From assembly GCA_030587605.1 (NCBI GenBank), contig JAUQYT010000073.1:1-8210 (forward strand): DNA of 8,210 nt, in the 5' to 3' direction. This stretch comes from Candidatus Njordarchaeum guaymasense (GTDB lineage Archaea > Asgardarchaeota > Njordarchaeia > Njordarchaeales > Njordarchaeaceae). The first letter of the stretch is position 1, and the number at the start of each line of letters is the position of its first letter. The position numbers and the translations under genes were made by a program. The notes under the pieces were generated by a model. It was not told the origin of the DNA and did not search any database. It worked only from the letters and a program-made list of their open reading frames with translations. Shown in pieces: positions 1 to 6,650 of this stretch.

Positions 1-1
1 C

Positions 2-1144
2 GCTGGCTGCGAAACAATAACGGTATTGGACCGAAGAGTTGCGGAGGATATCCCACATATCGCCGCTAACAGGATGATTATAGTTTCATCCAGTGCCGAA
101 GTCAAGAAGATTTTCAGATCAACAATATCAGAGGTCGATGCCATACTCGTGGTTGCCCCGGAAACAGAAGGCACACTATACAAGCTCACGCAACTTGTCG
201 AGGATACCGGAGGCGCTACGCTCCTCGGAAGCTCATCAAATGCTGTTAAAGTTGCTTCAAACAAGCAAAGTATCACTAGATTGGCCAAGTCACTAGGAGT
301 CGCTGTGCCTGAAATGGTAAGCTTCTCAACAGACGAAAAGGAAGATGCTATTTTCAGCATCACGAAGGATCTTGGTTTTCCTGCTATCATAAAGCCTGTA
401 GAGGGAGCTGGGTCAGAGGGTGTCTACCTCATAAACAACCAGCAGGACCTCCATGATGTGTTGAGAAACGTCACCAAAGAAGGAACGAAAAAGAAGTTGC
501 TTGCGCAACAATATGTCAAAGGGACCGATGCTAGCGTCAGCATCCTTTCATCTCGAAGTGGCTCCACAATGCCTCTTTCCCTCAATAAACAGATCATTCA
601 GCTGGGTTCCCCAAAAGACCAAGGTTCACGTTACGAAGGGGGTTACACACCCTTTGACCATCCATTAAGAACCAAAGCTTTTGAATCTGCTAGCAAGATT
701 GTCAAGGCAGTCAAGGGGTTGAAGGGTTATATTGGAATAGACTTCATCCTGACCGAAGACAAGCCTGTACTCATGGAAGTGAACACTAGGGTTACAACAT
801 CGTACACTGGATTGTATCGGGTGCTACATCGTAACGGGAGCAAAGGCGTGGCACATGCAATCATAGGCGCCATGATCAAAGACAAGTTACCTCCCAGCGT
901 CGCGTTCGGTGGCTACGCGTATTATTCCAAGTTGAAGCTGAGTCCAGACCTCAAGCTTAGCAAAGATCTTATTCGCGAGATTTCTAGTCTTGAATGTGTG
1001 GAGTCTCCTGCGTTTCCAGAGCAACAAGAGGAAAAGGAAGTCTTCTTGGTTACCGTGAGTAACTCATTGAATGAAGCTCTGAAAGCCAAGTCACTGAATG
1101 AGGAAAAGGTTAAACGAATAATCGCAAGATATACGAGAACGTGA
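2..1144 (+). CDS. mfnD: MfnD-like tyramine-L-glutamate ligase, ATP-grasp family (5' end outside window)
   Basis: Predicted to join L-glutamate to tyramine by an ATP-dependent gamma-amide bond in methanofuran biosynthesis, in the cytoplasm. The reading frame is open to the left edge, and the codons before the TTG at 26 read AGCETITVL, which fits the N-terminal domain of the family, so that TTG is probably internal and the gene is partial. Counting from it: a pre-ATP-grasp domain with VVAPETEG (42-49), the ATP-grasp lysine and glycine loop IIKPVEGAGSEG (121-132, K123), a second strand LLAQQYVKG (158-166), and the metal-binding end GIDF (237-240) and MEVNTR (250-255, E251 and N253). A tail of roughly 80 residues follows. 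It ends with TGA, 37 bases before mfnF. The ATP-grasp fold is certain. The substrate is inferred from the neighbouring mfnF, mfnE and mfnB; another amino-acid ligase is possible but less likely. Confidence 0.85.
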   Translation, partial: AGCETITVLDRRVAEDIPHIAANRMIIVSSSAEVKKIFRSTISEVDAILVVAPETEGTLYKLTQLVEDTGGATLLGSSSNAVKVASNKQSITRLAKSLGVAVPEMVSFSTDEKEDAIFSITKDLGFPAIIKPVEGAGSEGVYLINNQQDLHDVLRNVTKEGTKKKLLAQQYVKGTDASVSILSSRSGSTMPLSLNKQIIQLGSPKDQGSRYEGGYTPFDHPLRTKAFESASKIVKAVKGLKGYIGIDFILTEDKPVLMEVNTRVTTSYTGLYRVLHRNGSKGVAHAIIGAMIKDKLPPSVAFGGYAYYSKLKLSPDLKLSKDLIREISSLECVESPAFPEQQEEKEVFLVTVSNSLNEALKAKSLNEEKVKRIIARYTRT

Positions 1145-1181
1145 CAGGTAAAGCCGAGAAAAGGGGAGAGCCCGAAGGAAA

Positions 1182-2276
1182 TTGAAGAACCGAGTGATCA
1201 TCGGTTGGGATATCGGAGGAGCAAACATCAAAGCTTCAATTGTCGAGTTTTCTGGAGGCAAGATAGTCAAGATTAGGAGCGCTCTGAGATACTTACCTAT
1301 TTGGCTTGAGGGAAAAGACAAGTTACCCGAAGTCCTCGCAAGAATAAAAGAGGAATTGGTGAAAGGGGAGAGAATCAGCGGCGTAGCTGTTACGATGACT
1401 GCTGAGCTCTCCGATGCCTACTACACCAAGCGCGAAGGAGTAAACCATGTGCTTGATGGTCTGCTGAAGGTTTTCCCAGACGAGAATTACCTTATTCGTG
1501 TCGTAGATGTTGAAGCCAAACTCCGAACAGTTGAGGAAGCCCGCGCGGAGCCCTTGATGGTTGCCGCGGCTAATTGGTCAGCAACAGCTTGGTTAGTAGC
1601 GCAGCACTTCCGAGACACTATTCTTATTGATGCTGGTTCAACCACAATCGACATAATCCCGATAAAGGCGGGCAAGATCATGGCGGTCGGCAAAACTGAC
1701 CCTGACAGACTCGTCTCCGGTGAACTCGTCTTCACGGGAGCGCTGAGAACACCAATCCCCGCGATCACAAGTACACTAACATACCACGGTAAGCCATGCA
1801 GGATATCATCGGAGAAATTTGCTCTGTCTGCAGATATCCATTTGGTTCTCGGGCACATAACTGAGGAGGAATACACGTGTGAGACTGCCGATGGAAGAGC
1901 GAAAAACTGGAAGGACTCACTTGCCAGGATAGCTAGGGTTATCTGCGCCGACGTAGAAATGCTTAAAGAATCCGAGATAATCGGACTGGCGAAACAGATC
2001 TATGATGAGCAGTTGAAAGCCATCGGTAACAGTATCTCCCAAGTTATGAAAAGACTCCACGTTACACGTCCACAAATGAGAGAATACCTGATAACCACAG
2101 CAGGGTTAGGACGGAAATTCCTAGCTGCTAAGGCGGCAATGAGAACAGGCTTTAAGAAGATCGTAGACCTTGAAGATGTCTTAGGTCAACAAGGCGCTGT
2201 CACAGCGCCATCTGCTGCGGCGGCAGTGATGCTGAACAATCACCTGTTAAGCCAAGAGGAAAGGAGCAGAGAGTAG
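1182..2276 (+). CDS. mfnF: MfnF-like methanofuran synthesis enzyme, hydantoinase/oxoprolinase family (H4MPT-linked C1 pathway protein)
   Basis: By family, this cytoplasmic enzyme couples gamma-glutamyltyramine to the diphosphate-activated aminomethylfuran, forming the ether-linked core of methanofuran. The 364-residue protein shows the actin-like (ASKHA) nucleotide-fold motifs: GWDIGGANIKAS (8-19), ILIDAGSTTIDIIP (147-160) and LITTAGLG (303-310). It also has the ELVFTGALRTPIPA stretch (181-194) and an Ala-rich end PSAAAAVML (343-351), typical of this branch of the hydantoinase A family. The TTG start at 1182 is preferred because a purine-rich GGGGAG (1163-1168) lies 13 bases upstream and the first beta-strand begins at once. 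A GTG at 1194 would remove four residues, including the start of that strand. It lies 37 bases after mfnD and 62 before mfnE, consistent with one transcript. The family assignment is secure; the exact reaction rests on context and on characterised methanogen homologues. Confidence 0.87.
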   Translation: MKNRVIIGWDIGGANIKASIVEFSGGKIVKIRSALRYLPIWLEGKDKLPEVLARIKEELVKGERISGVAVTMTAELSDAYYTKREGVNHVLDGLLKVFPDENYLIRVVDVEAKLRTVEEARAEPLMVAAANWSATAWLVAQHFRDTILIDAGSTTIDIIPIKAGKIMAVGKTDPDRLVSGELVFTGALRTPIPAITSTLTYHGKPCRISSEKFALSADIHLVLGHITEEEYTCETADGRAKNWKDSLARIARVICADVEMLKESEIIGLAKQIYDEQLKAIGNSISQVMKRLHVTRPQMREYLITTAGLGRKFLAAKAAMRTGFKKIVDLEDVLGQQGAVTAPSAAAAVMLNNHLLSQEERSRE

Positions 2277-2323
2277 TCCAATTGATATGAATCGAGCCGA
2301 TCCCTCATAGCAGACAGTTGATT

Positions 2324-2329
2324 TAGGAG
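2324..2329 (+). promoter_or_regulatory. Ribosome binding site of mfnE
   Basis: TAGGAG lies 9 bases upstream of the ATG at 2339, a normal Shine-Dalgarno layout that fixes the mfnE start. The rest of the 62-base mfnF-mfnE gap shows no clear TATA box, so mfnE is probably co-transcribed with mfnF. Confidence 0.7.
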
Positions 2330-2338
2330 AGATCTCTA

Positions 2339-3028
2339 ATGAAACGAGATATCGATGCCATAATCAAGATTGGTGGAAGTGTATTTGCGAATTGCCGTGA
2401 TTCTATCGAACCCTTGTTTGAAACCATAAGCGCACTGGGTAGGAATTTTAGGCTAATCGTCGCTCCGGGCGGAGGATCGTTTGCCGACGAGGTTCGAAGG
2501 GTCTACAAGGAATTCAGTCTATCAGAGTCCACTGCCCACTGGATGGCTATACTCGCGATAAATCAGATGGCTTTCATGATAAACGAGTTCTTGGAAGGAT
2601 CACGCGTAGTTCTTGACGTGAGTGATGCCAGAAGAGTCACCAAGGGTCACCGCGTTCCCATACTTGCCCCGTTTCGATTGATGTTCAACAGGGATCCGCT
2701 TCCTCACACGTGGGGTGTTACAAGCGACTCCATCGCCGCCTACATTGCCAGATCGATGCGAGCGAGGATGTTAATCCTGCTGAAAGACGTTGACGGCATA
2801 TACAGTGATGATCCCAAGAAAGTCAAGGAAGCTACCCTCATAGGGAAGATAACTGCAAGCGAGCTGATCCAGGATTCGAACAAACCCACTTGCGTAGATA
2901 AAATGCTTCCAAAAGTGCTCAGGAATAGTAGGGTTAGAACCCACATTATAAACGGCTCTTTCCCTGAGAGGTTGGAAAGCATCTTGAAAGGCGAAGCCGC
3001 CCGGGGAACTGTAATAATACCAACTTAG
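2339..3028 (+). CDS. mfnE: MfnE-like [5-(aminomethyl)furan-3-yl]methyl phosphate kinase, amino acid kinase family
   Basis: Predicted cytoplasmic kinase that phosphorylates aminomethylfuran-methyl phosphate to the diphosphate, which is then used by MfnF. The 229-residue protein has the amino-acid-kinase fold from end to end: IIKIGGSVF (8-16, K10 and the GGS loop), LIVAPGGGSFADEVR (39-53), HWMAILAINQMA (67-78), GVTSDSIAAYIA (126-137), LLKDVDGIYSDDPKK (147-161) and KMLPKVLRNS (188-197). The length fits the short single-domain archaeal members, without the regulatory ACT domains of aspartokinases. The ATG at 2339 has a good ribosome binding site. The TAG stop abuts the stop codon of the convergent mfnB with no base between. 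Related archaeal kinases such as uridylate kinase and isopentenyl phosphate kinase share the fold; placement beside mfnF and mfnB makes MfnE the best call. Confidence 0.86.
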   Translation: MKRDIDAIIKIGGSVFANCRDSIEPLFETISALGRNFRLIVAPGGGSFADEVRRVYKEFSLSESTAHWMAILAINQMAFMINEFLEGSRVVLDVSDARRVTKGHRVPILAPFRLMFNRDPLPHTWGVTSDSIAAYIARSMRARMLILLKDVDGIYSDDPKKVKEATLIGKITASELIQDSNKPTCVDKMLPKVLRNSRVRTHIINGSFPERLESILKGEAARGTVIIPT

Positions 3029-3805
3029 TTAACGCTTTTTCATGACTATGACTTTCGCTTTTGGAGGGCGTCTAGCAGGCGTTGGTTCGGGCCTGGTCTT
3101 CTTGATGACCTCTGCAAGTTCCCGGACTTTTCGTCTACTTATCCGTCCACTAATCCGATCAATACCTTCAAGGGCGGCTCTTCGAACCCCTATGACGTCA
3201 ACGTTCAGTTTGGCGAGAACAGGTATGTCATCTTTCTGAAGTGAGCCTGCCAAGGCAGAGAGAATCCCCATGCCTTGTGATCTCTCCACAAAGACGCTGA
3301 GCTTGTCGAGCGAAAGGAAGTCGAAGAGTCGTTTTCCGTCCTTTACTTTCGTGTCGATCATAGCCACGTGGGATCCTGACTTCCTCGCAATGTCTGGGAC
3401 CAGAAGTGGATCTATTGTACCAGCTCTTTCCCAGTCAGCGTAGGCAGCTGCAACAACCCTGACCTTAGTTCTGTACTCTTTCACTGTCCTAACGACGGAG
3501 CGCATGAGTGACACAGCGTCATCAAATGTACGCGAACCAAGGAGTCCAACTTTAACGTAATTCACACCAGAAACTACTGCTCCCAAAGCTGCAAGAGACG
3601 CAGTGCCTGGAAGATTTGGCATATCGCCAATTGCGGCCGACACTTCGATGTTGCGGGGTACGAGTTTCCTAATCCGCTTTATGATCCAAGGGAAGTTCGC
3701 GCCAAGGGACCCCTCGGTAGGGTTCTTAACGTCAATAATGTCGGCGCCTCCAGCGACAGCCTCAAGTGCTTCTATCTCGTCCCTTGGGGATACCAGCAAC
3801 TTCAC
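3029..3805 (-). CDS. mfnB: MfnB, (5-formylfuran-3-yl)methyl phosphate synthase (4-HFC-P synthase)
   Basis: Makes the furan precursor of methanofuran from two molecules of glyceraldehyde 3-phosphate through a Schiff-base TIM-barrel mechanism. The protein opens with KLLVSPRDEIEALEAV, then GGADIIDVKNPTEGSLGANF (19-38), YVKVGLLG (83-90) and VAMIDTKVKDGK (147-158). The GTG at 3805 is chosen because counting from it puts D25, K27, K85, D151 and K155 exactly where, from memory, the active-site residues of the Methanocaldococcus jannaschii enzyme lie. A GAGGT (3818-3822 on this strand) stands 12 bases upstream. The frame extends to a GTG at 3874, but those 23 residues have no counterpart in the family as I know it. 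The protein is 258 residues against about 235 usual; the excess is a basic, Pro-rich C-terminal tail from about residue 234. It is convergent with mfnE and divergent from the ABC ATPase gene. Confidence 0.93.
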   Translation of the reverse strand: MKLLVSPRDEIEALEAVAGGADIIDVKNPTEGSLGANFPWIIKRIRKLVPRNIEVSAAIGDMPNLPGTASLAALGAVVSGVNYVKVGLLGSRTFDDAVSLMRSVVRTVKEYRTKVRVVAAAYADWERAGTIDPLLVPDIARKSGSHVAMIDTKVKDGKRLFDFLSLDKLSVFVERSQGMGILSALAGSLQKDDIPVLAKLNVDVIGVRRAALEGIDRISGRISRRKVRELAEVIKKTRPEPTPARRPPKAKVIVMKKR

Positions 3806-3875
3806 TTCTAGACCACGACCTCGAAACTGGGCGACTATAGCCCAGTCCGTGAGTTTAAGGATACAACGATCCACT

Positions 3876-3915
3876 TTATTATTAGAATACTAAATTTGCG
3901 CTTCTCTGCTTAAAG
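3876..3915 (-). promoter_or_regulatory. Candidate promoter region of mfnB
   Basis: On the - strand this A/T-rich stretch holds several TATA-like elements: ACTTTAAG, AAATTTAGTA and TCTAATAATAAA. Use of the last, nearest the gene, would place a start site near 3850-3855 and give a leader of about 50 bases before the GTG at 3805. The sequence does not show which element is used. Confidence 0.4.
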
Positions 3916-3983
3916 TTTTGCTGTTTTGGAAAATAGATGCGACCACAAGTCTTCGATACTAATTCCTTAGAGACCTTGACTTG

Positions 3984-3996
3984 GAAACATTTAATA
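3984..3996 (+). promoter_or_regulatory. TATA box and BRE-like element of the ABC transporter operon
   Basis: GAAACATTTAATA has an A-rich BRE-like half followed by a TATA box (ATTTAATA, 3989-3996), in the archaeal arrangement. Transcription would start about 25 bases downstream, near 4018, leaving a 30-40 base leader that contains GGAGGG at 4031-4036. The element lies inside the upstream extension of the reading frame back to 3937, which argues that this extension is not translated. Confidence 0.55.
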
Positions 3997-4056
3997 GCTA
4001 TCCCAGAAAACGTCACAGTGCAGTTAGAGAGGAGGGCTAGACCCTGCTTGGGAACG

Positions 4057-4797
4057 ATGTATACCAGCAATCAGATTGCGATCAGAGCACGAAGAATCTC
4101 CAAACGTTACAAAGATGTTTTGGCGCTGAGTGACCTTAATCTCGAAGTGCCATTTGGGTGCATTCATGGGTTAGTTGGCCCTAATGGAGCTGGCAAAAGC
4201 ACGGCGCTTAGAATACTATGCGGAATTGCGCAACCTTCCGAAGGTGCCGCCTATATATCTGGTTTTGACATTGAGAGCGAACCTGAAAGAGCAAAAGCTA
4301 TCCTAGGCTATCTTCCAGAGGACCCCTCGGGCTACGACGCATTGACGATTCAGGAGTTCCTACTCTTCATTGGGAAGCTCTACGCCATTCCAAGAGACAC
4401 TGCAGAGAAGCATATCAAGAAGTATTCCCGTGAATTCAGACTCGAAGAACATCTCAAGAAATACATGGGTGAGTTATCTAGGGGCACAATGCACCGAGTT
4501 GTGTTGTGTTCACTGTTCATACACGAACCGAAGGTTTTCCTGCTAGATGACCCATTCAATAGCCTTGACCCGTACTCTTCCTGGCTCTTGAGAAAGATCT
4601 TGGTTGAGAAGCGTAAACAGCGCAGGGCAGTGCTCCTAGCTACTCACATGCTCGATATAGCCGAGAAGATGTGTGACTCATTTACTGTACTTAATCGAGG
4701 GGTCACAATAGCCCAAGGCACATTAGCCCAGCTCCGTGTTAGGTTTGGACCAAGCTCCCTCGAAGAGATATTTCTGAAACTTACTAGCGAAACATGA
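4057..4797 (+). CDS. ABC transporter ATP-binding protein with divergent signature and Walker B motifs
   Basis: Nucleotide-binding subunit of an ABC-2-type exporter, on the cytoplasmic face of the membrane with the permease encoded next. Counting from ATG 4057 (246 residues): Walker A GPNGAGKST (41-49), Q-loop region GYLPEDPSGYDALT (84-97) with Glu at the usual Gln site, signature LSRGT (140-144) in place of LSGGQ, Walker B VFLLDDP (160-166), D-loop SLD (169-171) and switch histidine H197. The residue after the Walker B aspartate, normally the catalytic Glu, is D165. The ATG is a compromise: GGAGG at 4031-4035 is 21 bases away, whereas a TTG at 4048 has a 12-base spacer and would add three residues. 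The frame back to 3937 runs over the promoter. The substrate is unknown, and divergence from mfnB does not establish a functional link. Confidence 0.9.
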   Translation: MYTSNQIAIRARRISKRYKDVLALSDLNLEVPFGCIHGLVGPNGAGKSTALRILCGIAQPSEGAAYISGFDIESEPERAKAILGYLPEDPSGYDALTIQEFLLFIGKLYAIPRDTAEKHIKKYSREFRLEEHLKKYMGELSRGTMHRVVLCSLFIHEPKVFLLDDPFNSLDPYSSWLLRKILVEKRKQRRAVLLATHMLDIAEKMCDSFTVLNRGVTIAQGTLAQLRVRFGPSSLEEIFLKLTSET

Positions 4798-4827
4798 CGG
4801 AGGCGAGCCGGAACTCTGAATCAGACG

Positions 4828-6429
4828 ATGTCCATAATAGGTCACGAAATCAAGCTCATGTGGAAAGAATTTAGGTTCTCAGCCAAGAGATCATTAACGT
4901 TAATTCTGATTATCGAATTAATCATCGGAGTCGTAGCTGTGAGTACTGTTCTGGGACTTGCAATGTATTTGCTTTTTGTCGCTCAACCCCAACTGGGTGG
5001 AATACTGATTCGCTCGCTGATTCAATTAGGTTTGACTAGCACCGTGATTTCCGACATTATTTACTTCGTATCGCTCCTGTTTCTTGTTTCATCATTTATC
5101 AGGGGGCTTGTGTCTTCCAGCTTTGGATTGGTTTTCAGTAGGGTGGATGAGAATATCATTGTCTCGTCTCCAGTCGCTCTCCGCTCCTTGTACATTGCGA
5201 AGAAATTCAAGGGGTTAATAATGCATGTTCTCACCGTCATCACGATTCTCCTCGCTGTGTTTCCTCTGATTACAGAATTTGGCTTTCAAGGATTCAGACT
5301 CACCCTACTGTTCATCACTTTATTGGCGCTGATGGAAATCTACGGATTCACTGAGAATATTTCCTACTGCGTCTCAAGGGCGTTGAGGAATCGGAAGTCT
5401 CACTCAAGGGCATGGGCTCTGGTAACACTAGTCATCCTAATGGCGTTTGTTCTGTCATCGCCGTTCATCATGGTTCTCGGAGGATCTGCATCTGACCTTC
5501 TGGCTTATTTCTATCCGCCTTATGTGTTCTCCCGAATAGTCATGCTCAGTTCGTCGTTAGACATCGTGCTTGGTGTGTGCGCTCTATCAGGTGAGGCTAT
5601 TTTCTTCTTTCTTGTTGCATCCGTCACTGCAAAGTCGGGGTTGAGGACTTGGGTGTCTTCGCCTAGACTTGTTCAGACTAGGAGCAGCCTCATGAGAATA
5701 AGGAAGAACAAGGTAGTCTGGAGAACTGGGAAGAAGGCCGGTATTCGTCTCATGTTTGCGAAAGACTTTTGGGTAACGCTGCGCAACCCGTCAAAGTTCT
5801 TTGTCCCCTTTGGGATTGCCCTAGCTTTGCTCTTCTTTGCTTTTGTCTTCCAGACAATGCTCGTGCTTCCTGCACAGCCCACAGGAATACAACTCTCCGA
5901 AGGAGTGTTTCTCCTCTCAACCTATCTTGTCACGATATGCATTCTGTCCCCAGCTTGGGATTCCTTTGCAGGTGAAAGGCGCACATTCTTCATACTTAAG
6001 AATAGCCCCATTAACCCTGCAAATATCGTCCGAGGCAAGTACCTTCTCGCGCTACTGCAATCAGCAATATTCATTGCTCCCATCATTGGGGCCATGTTTT
6101 TTGTGCTCCCTCACACGTTAGATGTCTTGCTTGTTGCTTTAGAAGTGGCATTAGTTCTCCTAGTTTCGAATTCTGTCGGTATACTGGTAAGCGCTAGTTA
6201 CCCGCCAGCGTACAGGGGGATGGGTCCACCTCCCTTCCTTATACTTCTCGGTTTGCCTCTACTCTGCGCAACTCTGACCGTGATCATCCCAATCTCACTT
6301 ACATTATCCTACGGTAATGTGGCGCTGTTCCAGTTCACGTTGGCATGTGTCCTCGCGTACGTCTACGTGGTCTCAGGATTATGCCTCAAAAAAGCAACCC
6401 AATCGTTCACTAAGCTACAGGAATTCTGA
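4828..6429 (+). CDS. ABC-2-like transporter permease, probable internal duplication
   Basis: Integral membrane subunit of the exporter whose ATPase gene ends 30 bases upstream. The 533-residue protein has about eleven or twelve hydrophobic segments, including roughly 22-51, 72-95, 129-148, 157-174, 195-217, 244-267, 325-347, 358-375, 405-427, 432-455, 468-492 and 498-519, with a basic cytoplasmic stretch at about 270-320. Two halves look alike: each begins with a cytoplasmic KLMWKEF / RLMFAKDF motif (9-15 and 307-314) before the first helix, and each has an SP motif followed eleven residues later by Lys (S114-K125 and S393-K404). The nearest Shine-Dalgarno-like sequence, GGAGG at 4799-4803, is 24 bases before the ATG, unusually far, and no better in-frame ATG, GTG or TTG lies between. 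The substrate is not deducible. Confidence 0.85.
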   Translation: MSIIGHEIKLMWKEFRFSAKRSLTLILIIELIIGVVAVSTVLGLAMYLLFVAQPQLGGILIRSLIQLGLTSTVISDIIYFVSLLFLVSSFIRGLVSSSFGLVFSRVDENIIVSSPVALRSLYIAKKFKGLIMHVLTVITILLAVFPLITEFGFQGFRLTLLFITLLALMEIYGFTENISYCVSRALRNRKSHSRAWALVTLVILMAFVLSSPFIMVLGGSASDLLAYFYPPYVFSRIVMLSSSLDIVLGVCALSGEAIFFFLVASVTAKSGLRTWVSSPRLVQTRSSLMRIRKNKVVWRTGKKAGIRLMFAKDFWVTLRNPSKFFVPFGIALALLFFAFVFQTMLVLPAQPTGIQLSEGVFLLSTYLVTICILSPAWDSFAGERRTFFILKNSPINPANIVRGKYLLALLQSAIFIAPIIGAMFFVLPHTLDVLLVALEVALVLLVSNSVGILVSASYPPAYRGMGPPPFLILLGLPLLCATLTVIIPISLTLSYGNVALFQFTLACVLAYVYVVSGLCLKKATQSFTKLQEF

Positions 6430-6463
6430 TTCTAGTCTCTTACCTAATCTAGGCTACGCTTTT

Positions 6464-6484
6464 CTCCATCGGTTGGACGATGAG
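6464..6484 (+). other. Small hairpin downstream of the permease gene
   Basis: CTC-C-ATCG and CGATGAG can pair as a seven-base-pair stem with one bulged C around the loop GTTGGA. It begins 35 bases after the permease stop. No T-run follows, so it is not a convincing terminator. It could be a processing or 3'-end element, or chance. Confidence 0.25.
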
Positions 6485-6570
6485 ACCATAAGAGAGAACA
6501 CCTGAGATGACTCCGTTGCCAAAAACCGTTCTTGCCTCTGACAAACAGACTACCGTACAAGGATCAGAAC

Positions 6571-6586
6571 AGTAAATAAGATATTA
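6571..6586 (+). promoter_or_regulatory. Candidate TATA promoter for the coiled-coil membrane protein gene
   Basis: AGTAAATAAGATATTA is the most A/T-rich stretch of the 221-base spacer 6430-6650 and could act as a TATA box. A start site would fall near 6600-6605, on an imperfect palindrome TTACT-act-AGTAA (6592-6604). The remainder of the spacer holds only the hairpin at 6464-6484 and no gene I can support. Confidence 0.4.
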
Positions 6587-6591
6587 CCCGA

Positions 6592-6604
6592 TTACTACTA
6601 GTAA
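6592..6604. promoter_or_regulatory. Short inverted repeat at the predicted transcription start
   Basis: TTACT and AGTAA are perfect inverted five-base arms separated by ACT. The site is 6-18 bases downstream of the TATA-like element, where a repressor could block initiation. It is short enough to be chance. Confidence 0.25.
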
Positions 6605-6650
6605 GGTTGCTGACAGACCAAACGAGGAAAGACATTACCTTTCAGTCAAT

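Noticed and set aside
1487..1876. Open - strand frame inside mfnF
   Set aside because: It is antisense to a well-supported gene, low-complexity in Ser/Ala, and has no recognisable domain.
3806..3874. N-terminal extension of mfnB to a GTG at 3874
   Set aside because: The known family starts at the KLLVSP strand, active-site numbering fits the GTG at 3805 exactly, and GAGGT lies 12 bases before that start.
3603..3893. Open + strand frame across mfnB
   Set aside because: It is the antisense shadow of mfnB; its translation is Ser/Pro/Arg-rich without domain features.
3937..4056. Upstream extension of the ABC ATPase frame to ATG 3937
   Set aside because: It covers the TATA box at 3989-3996, shows no ABC domain character, and the ATPase fold starts just after 4057.
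6317..6505. Short + strand frame across the permease end
   Set aside because: It mostly overlaps the permease in another frame, is Ser/Arg-rich, and has no ribosome binding site.
6446..6535. Short - strand frame in the spacer reading VFGNGVISGVLSYGLIVQ, possibly a membrane remnant
   Set aside because: It is too short, has no start codon with a ribosome binding site, and matches no family I recognise.
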